Below, in pieces: positions 1 to 11,825 of a stretch of 64,000 nucleotides of DNA. The notes below the pieces were generated by a model. That model worked only from the letters and a program-made list of their open reading frames with translations. It did not search any database and was not told the DNA's origin. The position numbers and the translations under genes are program-made. Each line of letters starts with the position of its first letter. The stretch's first letter is position 1. Source of the stretch: Candidatus Altimarinota bacterium (GTDB lineage: Bacteria > Patescibacteriota > Gracilibacteria > BD1-5 > UBA6164); contig JACFNZ010000002.1 in assembly GCA_019454605.1 (NCBI GenBank), positions 97,849 to 161,848 of the forward strand. The letters run 5' to 3'.

Positions 1-173
1 GCCATATTTCTTGCTTTGTGAATATTTTGAGAGACTTCTTTTAAAGATAATTTTACTTTTGTGATATTTTGATATAAAGCATAGTTAGCATATACCATAA
101 CTGTCATCATTATGAATATAGTTATTGATATAAGTAATTCTATTAATGTAAATCAAGTGCTATTTTTTTTCAT
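1..173 (-). CDS. Type IV pilin-like protein, N-terminal fragment
   Basis: The start codon is at 171-173 and the gene runs off the left edge, so only about 57 residues are visible. They begin with two lysines, then the prepilin-peptidase type signal GFTLIELLISITIF and a hydrophobic helix reaching about residue 30, followed by an amphipathic continuation. This is the class III signal of type IV pilins and pseudopilins; cleavage would be after the Gly encoded by UGA. Major or minor pilin cannot be told from this part. The gene is divergent from cysS. Confidence 0.8.
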
Positions 174-231
174 TTATAAAAAAATTAATTATTTTTTTTA
201 TTATAAGTAATTTATTTATTTTTCAAGATTT

Positions 232-307
232 AATAAAAAACTAAAATTTTGACTTTAATTAATAAAAAACTAAAATTTTGACTTTAATTAATAAAAAACT
301 AAAATTT
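232..307. repeat. 29-bp tandem repeat, about 2.6 copies
   Basis: Two exact 29-bp copies (232-260, 261-289) and 18 bp of a third (290-307) lie head to tail between the divergent pilin and cysS genes. The unit begins AATAAAAAACTAAAATTTTG. There are no spacers. It may be slippage-prone intergenic DNA; a regulatory role is not shown. Confidence 0.9.
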
Positions 308-336
308 GAGAGTTAAATATTTATTTTAAAATTATT

Positions 337-1791
337 ATGTTAAAAATATACAATACACTTACAAGAGAAAAAGAAAAATTTAAACCATTAGCTTTAGACC
401 AAACTAAAGTTTATTTTTGTGGCCCAACTGTTTATAATTATGCACATATTTGAAATTTAAGAACTTTTATTTTTGAAGATTATGTAGTTAGGGGGTTATC
501 TTTTTTAGGTTTTAAGCCTAAAGTTACAATGAATATTACAGATATTGATGATAAAACTATTCGTGATAGTATTTTGGCTTGAGAAAAATTAGAGGATTTT
601 ACAAAAAAATATACAGAAATATTTTTAAAAGATTTAAAAAAATTAAATATAAAAACTCCAGATAATATCACTCCAATTTCATCTATAATTGATGAAATGG
701 TAGAAATGATTAATTGACTTATAAAAAACTGATATGCTTATTTGTGAGAAGATAATTCAATTTATTATGATATTAAAAAATTTAAAAATTATTGAAAGTT
801 AGCTAATTTGGATTTTAAATGAATGCAAATTTGAAAAAGTGTAGATAACGATGAATATACTAAAGAAAATTTAGCTGATTTTGTTTTATGGAAAGCTTAT
901 AAAGAAACTGACTGAGATAATTTTTGGGAAGAAAAATTTATTTTTTGAGATGAAGAAAAAATCTTAAAATGAAGACCTGGATGGCATATTGAGTGCAGTG
1001 CTTGTAATAAAAAACACTTTTGAGGGCAAATTGATTTACATATGTGATGAATAGACTTAGTTTTTCCTCATCATCAAAATGAAATAGCTCAAAGTGAGGG
1101 GTATTTTAAAAAAACTTTTTCAAATTATTGGATGCATGGAGGACATTTATTTGTAGATGGTAAAAAGATGTCAAAATCATTAAACAATTTTTATACATTA
1201 GCATATTTAGAAGAAAAATATTTTGATATCTCAAAAGATATACTTTATAGGGCTATAAGGCTTTCTTTTATGATGTCTAAATATAGAGAATCAGTTGATT
1301 TTTCATTTGAAAAACTAGAAAGTAATTTTGTTGTTATAAAAAAAATAGATAATACTATAAAAAAATTACTTGCATACAAAAAAAATAATAATTTAGAACA
1401 TAAATTTAGAAGAGAATTAAGAGAAGATTTACAATGAATTATTTGAGATTTTGTATCTTCACTTGAAGATGACTTTAATATGCCAGAAGTTTTTTCAGTA
1501 TTTTTTGAATATATAACTTTTGTAAACTCTTTAGTAGATGAAAATAATTTATCTATTTGAGAAACAAATAGTTTAATTGAAATGTTTTGAAATTTTAATG
1601 AAGTTTTAGCTATTATAGATTTTGATTTAGAGGAAGAGTTTGATGATGATATTTTAAATCTATTTAATGAAAGAAATCTTGCAAAAAAAGATAAAAATTT
1701 TGATTTAGCTGATAAACTAAGAGATGAATTATTAGAAAAATGATATAAAATAGTTGATGATAGAGCTTGAAGCAGATTAGAGAAAAAATAA
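337..1791 (+). CDS. cysS: Cysteinyl-tRNA synthetase
   Basis: Class I synthetase that charges tRNA-Cys in the cytoplasm; 484 residues, slightly longer than the usual 460 or so. Seen: [13 protein letters not shown] at residues 28-40, with the zinc Cys (C28) and the HIGH-type motif whose Gly is a UGA codon; the GWHIECSA zinc segment near residue 210; and KKMSKSLNN (KMSKS loop) near 275. The ATG starts directly at the conserved N terminus. The C-terminal helical domain is complete and ends in UAA. It is the first gene of a plus-strand run and has the tandem repeat upstream. Confidence 0.97.
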
Positions 1792-1847
1792 TTGACAAAA
1801 ATTTAAAAGTAATTATAAATAAATCTTACTTTTTAATTTTTTGTTTT

Positions 1848-3554
1848 ATGAATGAATTAGCTTTGTTATGAAATAACTTAGAAAGGAGTTTGCTTGAAAA
1901 TGATTTAAATGATGATAATAAACAAAATTTATCTTATTTTAGAGATAAATACAAATCTAAAGTTGCAAATACTTTAGTTATTTCTCAAAGTCACCCATAT
2001 TTAGAAGAATTAAAAAGTTTTTTTGATAAACATCTTGTATCACAAGAACAAGCTAAAAAAGAATTAGCAGATAGTGTATTAGATAGTGTTTTAAAAATAT
2101 GAGATTATAGATGACCTTTGGGAGTATTTTTTTTCCATGGTCCAACTTGAGTTTGAAAAACAGAAATAGTTAAAGCATTAGCAGAAAATATGTTTTGAGA
2201 TCCAAATGCTTTTATAAAAATAAATTGTGAAAATTTCGCAGACAGTTTTTCAGGAACTAATTTATTTTGATCTCCTAAGTGATATATTTGATATGATGAT
2301 AAAACACCTTTTACAAATGAAAATATCACAAGATGATATGATAGTGCAAAAAAGTTATGAAAATTAAATAAAGTTTTATCAAAAATGCCTTGGATAAATA
2401 TATTATTATTTGATGAAATAGAAAAAGCTCACCCTAAGATAATTCAAAGTCTACTTTGATTGATAGATGAATGAAAAGCTACGAATTCAAAATGAGAAGT
2501 TTTAAATTTTCAAAATTCTATAATTATTTTTACATCAAATGTAGGGCAAGAAGAAATTTCTAAATCTAAAAACAAAAATCATATTTGATTTAATTCTCCT
2601 TCTATAAAAGAAAAAGATGGTGATAAAAATAAAATATTTCTAAATTCATTAAAATCTCACTTTAAACCTGAATTTATTTGAAGAATAGATAGATTTATAG
2701 AGTTTAATGAATTATCTAAAGATGACTGTAAAAAAATTATAGAAATAGAATTAAATAAATTTAATAAATATTTAATTAAATATTTTAATCAATGCTTTAT
2801 ACAAGTTGAACTATCCCCAAATTTAGTAGAGGAAATTTTAGAAAAATGATATTCTAAAGAAAAATGAGCAAGAGAACTTGTGAGAAATTATAATAATATA
2901 GTTTCAAGATATGTAAATAAATTACTTCATAGTAATGAATTTAATAAATATTTTGATTATAAATGAAAAGTAATTATTTGAGTTGATTTAGATAAAGATA
3001 AAAATTTATTTAGTGAAATAATTTTAGAATCTAAATTAAAAAATAGAAAAAATAAATTATTAACCTTAGAACAAGTAAAAACTTGAATAACTTTAGATAA
3101 ATTAGAAAATATGTATTGAGTAATGTCTGCATACTTATGACTTGTTTATATGGATTTAGATGGTAATATAGATTTAAAAGATGAAATAGGTGAGTATGTA
3201 GAAAAATTAAAAAATCTATGACTTTCTATAAATGATATAGCTTTATTAAAAAATAGAGTTTTTATTGATAGATTGAATGAAATGGACTATATAAGTGATT
3301 TTAGTTGATTTGATATAAATAAAGATGATGATTTATTTTATCCTTATGATATAAAAACTATAAAAAAAGTAGTGTATAAAAAGATGTTATTTTTAAATCA
3401 AAATTATGATTTATCAAATAGGCAATTTAAAAGTATGTCAACAACACATGTATTGAAAATAATTACTGACTTATTAAAAGTTGAAGAATTGTCAAGAGAG
3501 CAAATAAATATAATTTTAATTATAATAAGAAAGACAATAGTTGAACATTTTTAA
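1848..3554 (+). CDS. ClpB/ClpA-like AAA+ ATPase with a single AAA module
   Basis: 568 residues. After an N-terminal stretch of about 95 residues comes one AAA+ module of the second (D2) ClpA/ClpB type: Walker A HGPTGVGKTE near 97-106, Walker B ILLFDEIEKAHP near 185-196, a sensor-like TSNVGQEE, an arginine-finger region PEFIGRIDRF, and the D2 small subdomain with ARELVRNYNN. About 180 residues after it match nothing I recognise. The Clp N domain and first AAA ring of true ClpB are absent, so this is not an ordinary disaggregase. A ClpX/ClpP-type partner motif was not seen. An AAAGGAG at 1880-1886 lies inside the gene and could serve an internal start, but the ATG at 1848 keeps the longest frame. 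A strong terminator follows. Confidence 0.82.
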
Positions 3555-3592
3555 AAAAAGCTTAATATTTTTAAATATTAAGCTTTTTTTTA
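3553..3592 (+). terminator. Intrinsic terminator after the ClpB-like gene
   Basis: Perfect 18-bp stem (3553-3570 with 3573-3590), 2-nt loop, then a T run. It starts at the stop codon of the upstream gene. Confidence 0.9.
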
Positions 3593-3654
3593 ATAAACTT
3601 GCAAAAATCACATACTTATATAAAATATTTTGGCTTATAATTTTATATAACTAA

Positions 3655-5598
3655 ATGATGAATAATAAAAAACCAAATAATAAACAAGATAAAAAAGTTA
3701 CTTTTAATATTAAAAAAAATCTAAAAAATAATATACAAAAACCTTGAACCCCAAGTAAAAACAATCCTATGAAAATAGTAATATGGCTTGTTGTTATATC
3801 TTTAGCAATAGCTTATATTGCACCTAATTTACTAGTTTCAAAAAACTATGTAGATAAAGATATTTCTCTATCAGAATTTAGAAATTCTTATAATGCCTGA
3901 CTTTATAAAGATATTTTAATAGACTGAAATAAAGCAATTGCTACTTTAAGTTGAGAATTAATTGATAATTGAGTAAAAAAAACTTTAAGAGATAGAATCA
4001 TTTTACCACAAAATGATTCTTTAAAGGATTTATGATTACTTGACTTGACTTCTTCTTGAAATTTAATTCAAACAAAAGTTGAAGTTAAAGACTTAACATC
4101 TCAAAAATTTTGGGAAGAAATGCTTCCAACTATAATACTTTTTATATTATTTGTACTCGTTGCATTTTTAATTATTTGAAGAATGTGATGAGTCGCAAAC
4201 AATGCAATGAGTTTTTGAAAATCAAGAGCAAGACTTTATGATATGGCAAAAGATAAAGTTTTATTTGCAGATGTGGCTTGAGCAGAAGAAGAAAAAGTTG
4301 AATTAACAGAAATAGTTGATTTCTTAAAAAATCCCCAAAAATATAAAGATATTTGAGCTAAAATACCTAAATGAGTATTGCTTGTATGACCTCCAGGAAC
4401 TTGAAAAACTCTTATAGCAAGAGCTGTAGCAGGGGAAAGTGGAGTACCATTTTTATCAATTTCTTGAAGCGAGTTTGTTGAAATGTTTGTTTGAGTATGA
4501 GCTTCAAGAGTTAGAGATTTATTTGAACAAGCAAAAAAACTATCTCCTTCAATTATTTTTATTGATGAAATAGATGCTATTTGAAAAAAAAGATGACCTG
4601 GACTTTGAGGATGACATGATGAAAGAGAACAAACTCTAAATCAAATATTAACAGAAATGGATTGATTTGACTGAGATACAAATATTATAATTATGGCTGC
4701 TACAAATAGAGCAGATGTGCTTGATAAGGCATTACTTAGACCAGGAAGATTTGATAGAAAAGTTACAATTAATTTACCAAATTTAGATGATAGAGAAAAA
4801 ATTTTAAAAGTTCATTCAAAAAATAAACCTATTGCAAATGATGTTGATTTTAGAGAAATTGCTTCAAAAACAGTTTGATTTAGTTGAGCAGATTTAGGAA
4901 ATTTAATAAATGAATCAGCAATTATTACAGCAAGAAAAAATGAAAAAGAAATTACAAGTGCTATAATAACAGAAAGTTTTGAAAAAATAGTTATGTGACT
5001 TACAAAAAAATCACAAGTTATGAATGATGAAGAGAAAAAAATTACAGCATATCATGAAGTTTGACATGCTTTAGTTTGAAAATTACTTCCAAATACTGAC
5101 CCAGTTCATAAAGTTTCAATTATTTCAAGATGATGAGCTTTATGAGTAACTTGGTTTTTACCAGAAAGAGATAGATTACTTGTTTCAAAAGCAAAATATT
5201 TAGACGAACTTGCAACACTTTATTGATGAAGAGTTGCTGAAGAAGTGTTTTTTTGAAAAGAAAATATAACAACTTGAGCATCAAATGATATAGAAAAAGC
5301 AACTTCAATAGCTCGTGATATGGTTATGAGATATGGAATGTTTGAAGATATTTGAGCTGAAAATTTTGCTTGAGATAGAAGTTCTTGAAATCATTTATGA
5401 AGTGAATGAAATTGAAAAATTATTTCTGATAAAACACAAGATTTAATAGATGCAAAAGTAAAAGAAGTATTAACTAATGCTTACAATGTAGCAAAAGATT
5501 TAATTACAAAAAATAAAGATTTGCATATAAAAATTTCAGAAGATCTACTTTCAAAAGAAGAAATAAATAAAGAAGAATTTGATAATTATTTTGTTTAA
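3655..5598 (+). CDS. ftsH: ATP-dependent zinc metalloprotease FtsH
   Basis: Membrane-bound AAA+ protease that degrades membrane and regulatory proteins; 647 residues, normal length. Seen in order: a cytoplasmic N tail of about 40 residues, transmembrane helix about 41-60, a periplasmic loop, a second helix about 156-175, Walker A GPPGTGKT near 245, Walker [12 protein letters not shown], the SRH with [19 protein letters not shown], and the zinc motif HEVGH near 467. The family usually has HEAGH, so Val for Ala is a small deviation. Many conserved glycines are UGA. Two tandem ATGs (3655, 3658) are possible starts. The uvrD-like gene follows 13 bp downstream, probably in the same operon. Confidence 0.97.
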
Positions 5599-5611
5599 AA
5601 AAATATTTTAA

Positions 5612-7795
5612 ATGCAACTAAACCCATCACAAGAACAAGCAAAAAATCAAATTAATTGACCTATTTTAATACTTGCTTGAGCTTGAAGTTGAAAAACTGC
5701 TACTTTAACATCTAGAATTGAATATATGATTTGAACTTGAATAAACCCAAGTTCAATTTTGGCTGTAACTTTTACAAACAAGGCCTCAAAAGAAATGAAA
5801 GAGAGAATTTCAAAAAAATTAAATATACAATACCAAATAAACCAATATAAAAACCAAAATCTTCCTTTTGTTTGAACATTTCACTCACTTTGAATTTTTA
5901 TACTAAAAAATCATATTGAAGCAATTGATATGAATAAAAATTTTGTAATTTATGATGAGAGTGATAAATTATCAATTATAAAATCCATTATAAAAGATGA
6001 GTTATGACTTGATGAGAAAAAATATATACCAAGATCAATAGCATCTTTTATTTCAAATGCAAAAAATGCACTTATTTTAGCAAAAGATTATGAAAAATAT
6101 GTTGATAGTCATATAAAAGAAATAGTAAATAAAGTTTATTTAAGTTATCAAAATAAACTTTTAGAAAATAATGCACTTGATTTTGATGATATTTTGGTAA
6201 AAACTCTAGAAGTTTTAAAAAATGACGAAGTTTTAAATTATTATCAAGAAAAATGGAAATATTTAATGATAGATGAATACCAAGATACAAATGCTCCACA
6301 ATATGAAATTGTAAAACTTTTAGCAAGTAAATATAGAAATTTAGCTGTAGTTTGAGATGATAGTCAATCAATTTATAGTTGGAGATGAGCTGATATGAGA
6401 AATATACTAAACTTTAAAAAAGATTATCCTGATGCTCTTGAAATAAAACTTGAACAAAATTATAGATCAACTCAAAATATTATAAATGCAGCAAATGAAG
6501 TTATATCAAAAAATACTATTTGAATTAAAAAAACTTTATTTACCACTAATTCTATTTGAGAAAGTATTACTTATATAGATGCTCCAAGTGATAGAATTGA
6601 AAGCCAAACAATTGCAAAAATTATAAAAAAAAGTGCAAATGATTTAAATGAAAGTTATGCAAAAAACTTGATTTTATATAGAACAAATTCTCAATCAAGA
6701 TCTATAGAAGAAGCTTTAATGATGGAGGGGATTCCATATAAAGTTATTTGATGATTAAAATTTTATGATCGCAAGGAAATTAAAGATTTAATAGCTTATT
6801 TAAAAGTAATTCATAATCCAAATGATGTAGTTTCAATAAAAAGAATTATAAATACTCCATCAAGAAAGATTTGACCTACAACTTTAAAGAAATTAGATGA
6901 TTATAGAGATGAATTTTGAGTAACTTATCTGCAAATATTTGAAAATATTTCAGAAGTTGATGAATTAAATTCTTGAGCACAAAATGCTATAAAAAAATTT
7001 TATGAAATATTGCTTGATTTGATGGAAAATTCTAAAATTAAAGAAGTTTCATCTTTACTTGATTATATTATACAAAAAATTTGATATGATGAATATTTAA
7101 AAGACGATACAACTCCAGATGAATATGAAGCAAGACTTGAAAATATAAAAGAATTACAAAATGTATTGTCAACTTATAATTGACTAGACCCAAGGGAGTC
7201 TTTGTCAACTGCACTTGATGAGATACTATTACTTACTGATTTTGATAAAAAAGAAGAAAATTCTAATAATTATGTGACTTTGATGACAATTCATACTTCA
7301 AAATGACTTGAATATGATAGAGTTTTTATCACTTGACTTGAAGAGTGACTTTTCCCAAGTTTTAGAAGTATGGAATTAAAAGATTTAGAAGAAGAAAGGA
7401 GATTGATGTATGTAGCAATGACTAGAGCTAAAGAGGAATTATATATTTCAAGAGCTTGAGAGAGATTTCAATTTTGAAATTATGTTACAAATCCTGAATC
7501 AAGATTTGTAAAAGAAATTGATACAAAATATATAAAAAATTATGAATTTGAAATAAAAAACAATTTCTTTACAAATAGTTTTTCTATTAAAGATCATGTA
7601 GAAAATCCATTTAGAGTTAAAAAAAGTTTAATAGAAAATGATGTCGATAATTTTGAGATTTGAGATAGAGTTTCTCATCCAAAATTTTGATTTTGAAGTA
7701 TTATTTCAAAATCATGAGATTTAGCAGAGATAAAGTTTCAAACATCAGGAATTAAAAAAATGAATATAAAAATTGCTCCTGTTAAAAAAATATAA
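5612..7795 (+). CDS. UvrD/PcrA-type superfamily 1 DNA helicase
   Basis: 3'-5' helicase for repair and replication restart; 727 residues, typical for PcrA/UvrD. Motifs in order: I AGAGSGKT (about 24-31), Ia [79 protein letters not shown]-terminal Tudor-like segment ([11 protein letters not shown]... near 685) resembles the RNA polymerase-binding tail of PcrA/UvrD. It starts 13 bp after ftsH. PcrA, UvrD or Rep cannot be separated by motif alone; the tail favours PcrA/UvrD. Confidence 0.95.
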
Positions 7796-7891
7796 TTTTT
7801 ATATTAATTTTTTCTATATACAATTTTCTTTTTCTTGATTTTTAATTTTTTTTACATATAAAGATTAATCTTAATTTAATAAAATATTTAA

Positions 7892-8773
7892 ATGAAAAAT
7901 AATAAAATTTCAAACTCATTAGATTTGAAAAATATTAAAGCTTCTGATATATTGGATTTTAGTATAAATAAAGTTGATAAAACCACTCCTAATAACTTAA
8001 ATAAATTAAAATTTAATAAATTTAACGATCCTTATGAAAAAGTACCTGTTGAACAAATAATTTGAAATTGATACTACTTTGACACAATATTTAGGGATGA
8101 TGATAGTTGTGTTTATACTTTAAAAAAAGATGATAATATATTATGAATATATGATTTTATATGATCAATTATCACACTTAATTCTTGAGATAAAATATTT
8201 TATGCTAAAATATGAAATGAGTGTATGTATATTAATGTAAAAACTTGAAAATCTATATGATGAGAATTTGAACAAATTTATAGTATACAAAAATGAATTA
8301 ATAATGACCAAATATTTAGTGCTAAAAAAAATGATAAAGAAATGTATGTAAGTTTTTTTAAAAAAATTCCTATATGATGAGAATTCGATCAAGTATGGGA
8401 TATTTATGACATTTCAAATACTTTTAAAGTGTTTTTATGAATTAAAAATTGAAAACAAGCATATATAAATTTAGATAATTGAAATTTTATATGATGAGAA
8501 TTTGATCAAGTATCTTGATTGAAAAAGTATTGAAAAACTATTTGTTTTTTAGGAAAAAATTGAGAAAATAAAAGATTGATAAATTTACTTACACAAGAAA
8601 GTATATGACCATATTTTGATGAATTAATTGAAATTAATAAAGATAAAAATTGAAAATATTTTTATATATATAAACTTTGAATTAATCAATGAAAAATTGA
8701 TTTGAAAACTGGTATAGATATCACAGATACAAAAACTAAAATATTTAATATTTTAAAAACAAAAATTATTTAA
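7892..8773 (+). CDS. WG/beta-repeat protein, function unknown
   Basis: 293 residues, no signal peptide or membrane helix seen. The middle and C-terminal parts carry degenerate repeats of roughly 45-65 residues centred on IGGEFDQV-like cores (IGGEFEQI, IGGEFDQV, IGGEFDQV, IGPYFDEL), each preceded by a short strand ending in asparagine or threonine plus Gly. This resembles the WG-type KWG/beta-repeat families found in many uncharacterised proteins. A stand-alone gene, it is followed by a hairpin that also serves the converging tehB. No function can be assigned. Confidence 0.75.
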
Positions 8774-8808
8774 AAAAACTAGTAAAGGCTTTTTAACTAG
8801 TTTTTTTT
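8772..8808. terminator. Bidirectional terminator between the WG-repeat gene and tehB
   Basis: Inverted repeat with arms AAAAAACTAGT and ACTAGTTTTTT flanking a T-rich loop, with A and T runs on both sides. The stop codon of the minus-strand tehB (8793-8795) lies inside it. Confidence 0.85.
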
Positions 8809-9692
8809 GCTATAATTGTTGCAAATCTTGAAACTATTTTGTTTCAATTTTCATCAACTACATGAAATTTTCAATAATAATTATCTGTGTAAACTATTTC
8901 CCAATCTTTATAAAAATTTAGGTATTCTTCATAAGTAGGTAAATTAGGAAATCTTATAGGACATTTATGATCTGGAGCATCTATAGGAGCAATTATTAAG
9001 TTATATCATCAAATAATTGTTTTTTCAATCATTGATTTTATGAGTATTTTTGCTGGAATTTTTTCTAAAAACTGCAAAGCAACTGTTGTAATAATTAAAT
9101 CATAATTATCTAATACAAAGTTTTTATTTAGATTTGTTTCTTTTGTTATAATATTTAAATTGTTTTCTTTTGCTTTATTATTAATAAACTCAAGTCAATT
9201 TGTGTTTTTATCCCAAGAATGAACTTCAAATCAAGAATTAGCTAAAAATAAACTATTTCTTCCACTTCCAGCTCATAGATCAAGTGCTTTTTTATTTTTT
9301 CTATCTTCAATTAAAGAAGCAATATATTCAACTTCATAATGAGTTTTAAATCAAGGAATTTTTTCATCAAAATCTTGTTTTAATTTATAAATACTTTCAT
9401 CCATTTCTTTATAAAATTCTAGCACAAATTCAACATCTCAAATAGGCTCTACTTTATGCCATTTTTGAGGTAAAGAAACTCACTCTTCTCAAGTATTTAT
9501 AATTAATTCTCAATCAATATTTCAATTTTCACTATCAAAAGAAGTGTATTTTAAAGCTCATTTATAAACTACTATATTTCAATAAACTCAAGCTTTAGTA
9601 TTGTGTTTATTTGTAAATCAAGCAGGAAGAGTTTGGTTATTCCATAAAGGATTTTGTTTATATCTATAAAAATTTTTTGGTATTTGGTTCAT
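8793..9692 (-). CDS. tehB: TehB-like methyltransferase (tellurite resistance family)
   Basis: 299 residues with two modules. Residues about 12-95 match the cupin-like DUF1971 domain found before some TehB proteins: LWNNQTLPAGF, HNTKAG, YKGALKY. Residues about 125-299 are a SAM methyltransferase with the glycine loop ALDLGAGSGRNSLFLA and the later SWDKNTNGLEF strand. TehB methylates tellurite and related oxyanions using SAM; this two-module form is known in Haemophilus-type TehB. The gene is alone on the minus strand, convergent with its left neighbour and divergent from rnr. The physiological substrate in this lineage is not known. Confidence 0.82.
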
Positions 9693-9827
9693 TTTTTAAA
9701 AGTTTAAATATTATTAAATTAATTATATAATATAAAAATATTTTAAAGTTGCAAAAAAATAATAAAATAGTTTACTTTTTTAAAAAATACTTAAACTAGA
9801 ACTTAGATGTATTATTAAAATAAAAAA

Positions 9828-11801
9828 GTGAAAAAACTAAAAAACTCTAAAATAGATAAAAAAAGGCAAAAAATAGTTTGAATTTTTTCTATGTCAAAAA
9901 ATAGTGATTATTGATTTATTGATGTAGAAGGAGAATTAAAATGATATTTTGTGCATAAAAAAAATCAAAATCATGCAATATCTTGAGATGAAGTAGAAGC
10001 AGAAATAGTAATTTTTAATAATAAAAAAGAAGCAATAATTACAAAAATAATAAAAAGAAGTCCTCAGATTTTTATCTGAAAAATAGAGTTTGTAAAGGAT
10101 TTTGCTTTTGTAGTTATTAATAATCCAGTTATTAAAACAGATGTTTTTATCCCACCTAAAAATTTAGCTTTATTTAAAGATAATTTAAAAAATAATTATT
10201 TAGTTTGAGTAAAAATTAATTCTTGGAAAAATAAAAGTCCAGACTGAAGTATAGTGCAAGTTCTTTGAGAGGAAGATAAAGCTTGAAATGATATAAAATC
10301 TATTTTAATAGAATGATGATTAAAAGAATATTTTTCAAAAAATGTTTTAAATGAAGCAGATAATTTATTATTTAATTCCTGAGAAAAAAGGGTTGATTTA
10401 ACAAAAAAACTTACTTTTACTATTGATTGAAGTGATGCTAAAGATTTAGATGATGCTATTTGTGTTGAAAAAATTTCAAGTGATAAATTTAAACTTTTTG
10501 TATCGATAGCAGATGTTACAAATTATATAAAAGAAGATAGTTTTTTAGATAAAGAAGCATTGAAAAGATGAAATTCAACTTATTTAGTTGATAGAGTAAT
10601 CCCTATGTTACCAGAAAAATTATCAAATGATTTATGTTCTTTAAATCCAAATACTAAAAAATTAACTTTAACTTGTGAGATTTTAATAGATGAAAAATGA
10701 AATATTTTAGATAAAAAAGTTTATGAAAGTGTGATTGTATCTAAATTTCGTTTAACTTATGAAGAAGTTGATTTGATTTTAAATTGAATTATAAAAATTT
10801 GAGATACACTTACTTTTTGACAAAAATTAGATGAAAATCTCTTATTTAGTTTAAAAAATGCATTTGATTTACAACAAATTATATCAAAAAATAAAGAAAA
10901 TACTTGAGTAATAAACTTTGATTTTGAAGAATCAAAAATAATTTTAGACTCAAAAAATAATCCTATAAAAATTGAAAAAATAAAAAGATATAATAGTTCA
11001 AAAATTATAGAAGAATTTATGATTTTAGCTAATAGTGTAGTTTGAGAGATGTTTTCTAAATACCCATTTTTATATAGAATTCACCAAAATCCTGATAGTG
11101 ATGATATTGATAAACTAAAAAAATCACTTCAAATATTTTGATTTTCTCTACCAAATAAAAATATTACTCCTAAGAATATATCTATTTTGCTTAGTGAAAT
11201 TAAGTGAAATAAAAATGAAAATACCTTACAAAAGCTTATACTACTTTCATTAAAAAAAGCTATTTATAGTGATGAAAATATATGACATTTTGGATTAAAT
11301 CTAGGTTTTTATAGTCATTTTACCTCTCCAATTAGAAGATATAGTGATTTACAAATTCATAGAATTATAAAAGAAATATTAAATAAAGATTTAAATAAAT
11401 TAAAAATAAATCATTATAACTCTATTTTAAAACAAGTTGCAAAACAGGTTTCTAATACAGAAAAAAATTCTCAAAAAATAGAGTATCAAGTAAAAGATTT
11501 ATTTACTTGTAAGTATTATAAAAATAAAATTTGAAACGAATTTAATTGAATTATATCATGAGTTCTAGAAGCAGGGTTTTATGTGAAATTAGATGATTTA
11601 TCTGAATGATTTGTTGAAAGTTTTACTTTACAAAAAAAGTTTAAAACAAAAAAAGTTATTTTTAATGAATCTAAACTGTTATTAAAAGTTTGAGATAATA
11701 ATACTTTTTTTAGATTGTGAGATAATATAAAGGTAAAATTAAGCAAAGTTGACTTAAAAAGCAGAAAATTATATTTTGACTTTGAGACAAAAAATATATA
11801 A
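9828..11801 (+). CDS. rnr: Ribonuclease R / RNase II family exoribonuclease
   Basis: 3'-5' exoribonuclease, 657 residues, a little short for RNase R. An N-terminal OB/cold-shock-like part ([18 protein letters not shown]) is followed by the RNB domain with [15 protein letters not shown] (catalytic acidic cluster, near 200), SIADVTNYI and the [19 protein letters not shown] block, then [16 protein letters not shown] near 505 and a C-terminal S1-like region. The GTG at 9828 is used because the frame has no ATG until 9882, and the GTG keeps the basic N tail. It probably forms an operon with the AI-2E-type gene, 24 bp downstream. Confidence 0.93.
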
Positions 11802-11825
11802 TTTTTTATATTTTAAATAAAAAAA

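Noticed and set aside
232..307. Short direct repeats that could be taken for a CRISPR array
   Set aside because: The units join directly with no spacers and there are no cas genes nearby; it is a simple tandem repeat.
1880..1895. AAAGGAG inside the ClpB-like gene as the true ribosome binding site
   Set aside because: The following TTG is too close to it, and the frame is open from the ATG at 1848.
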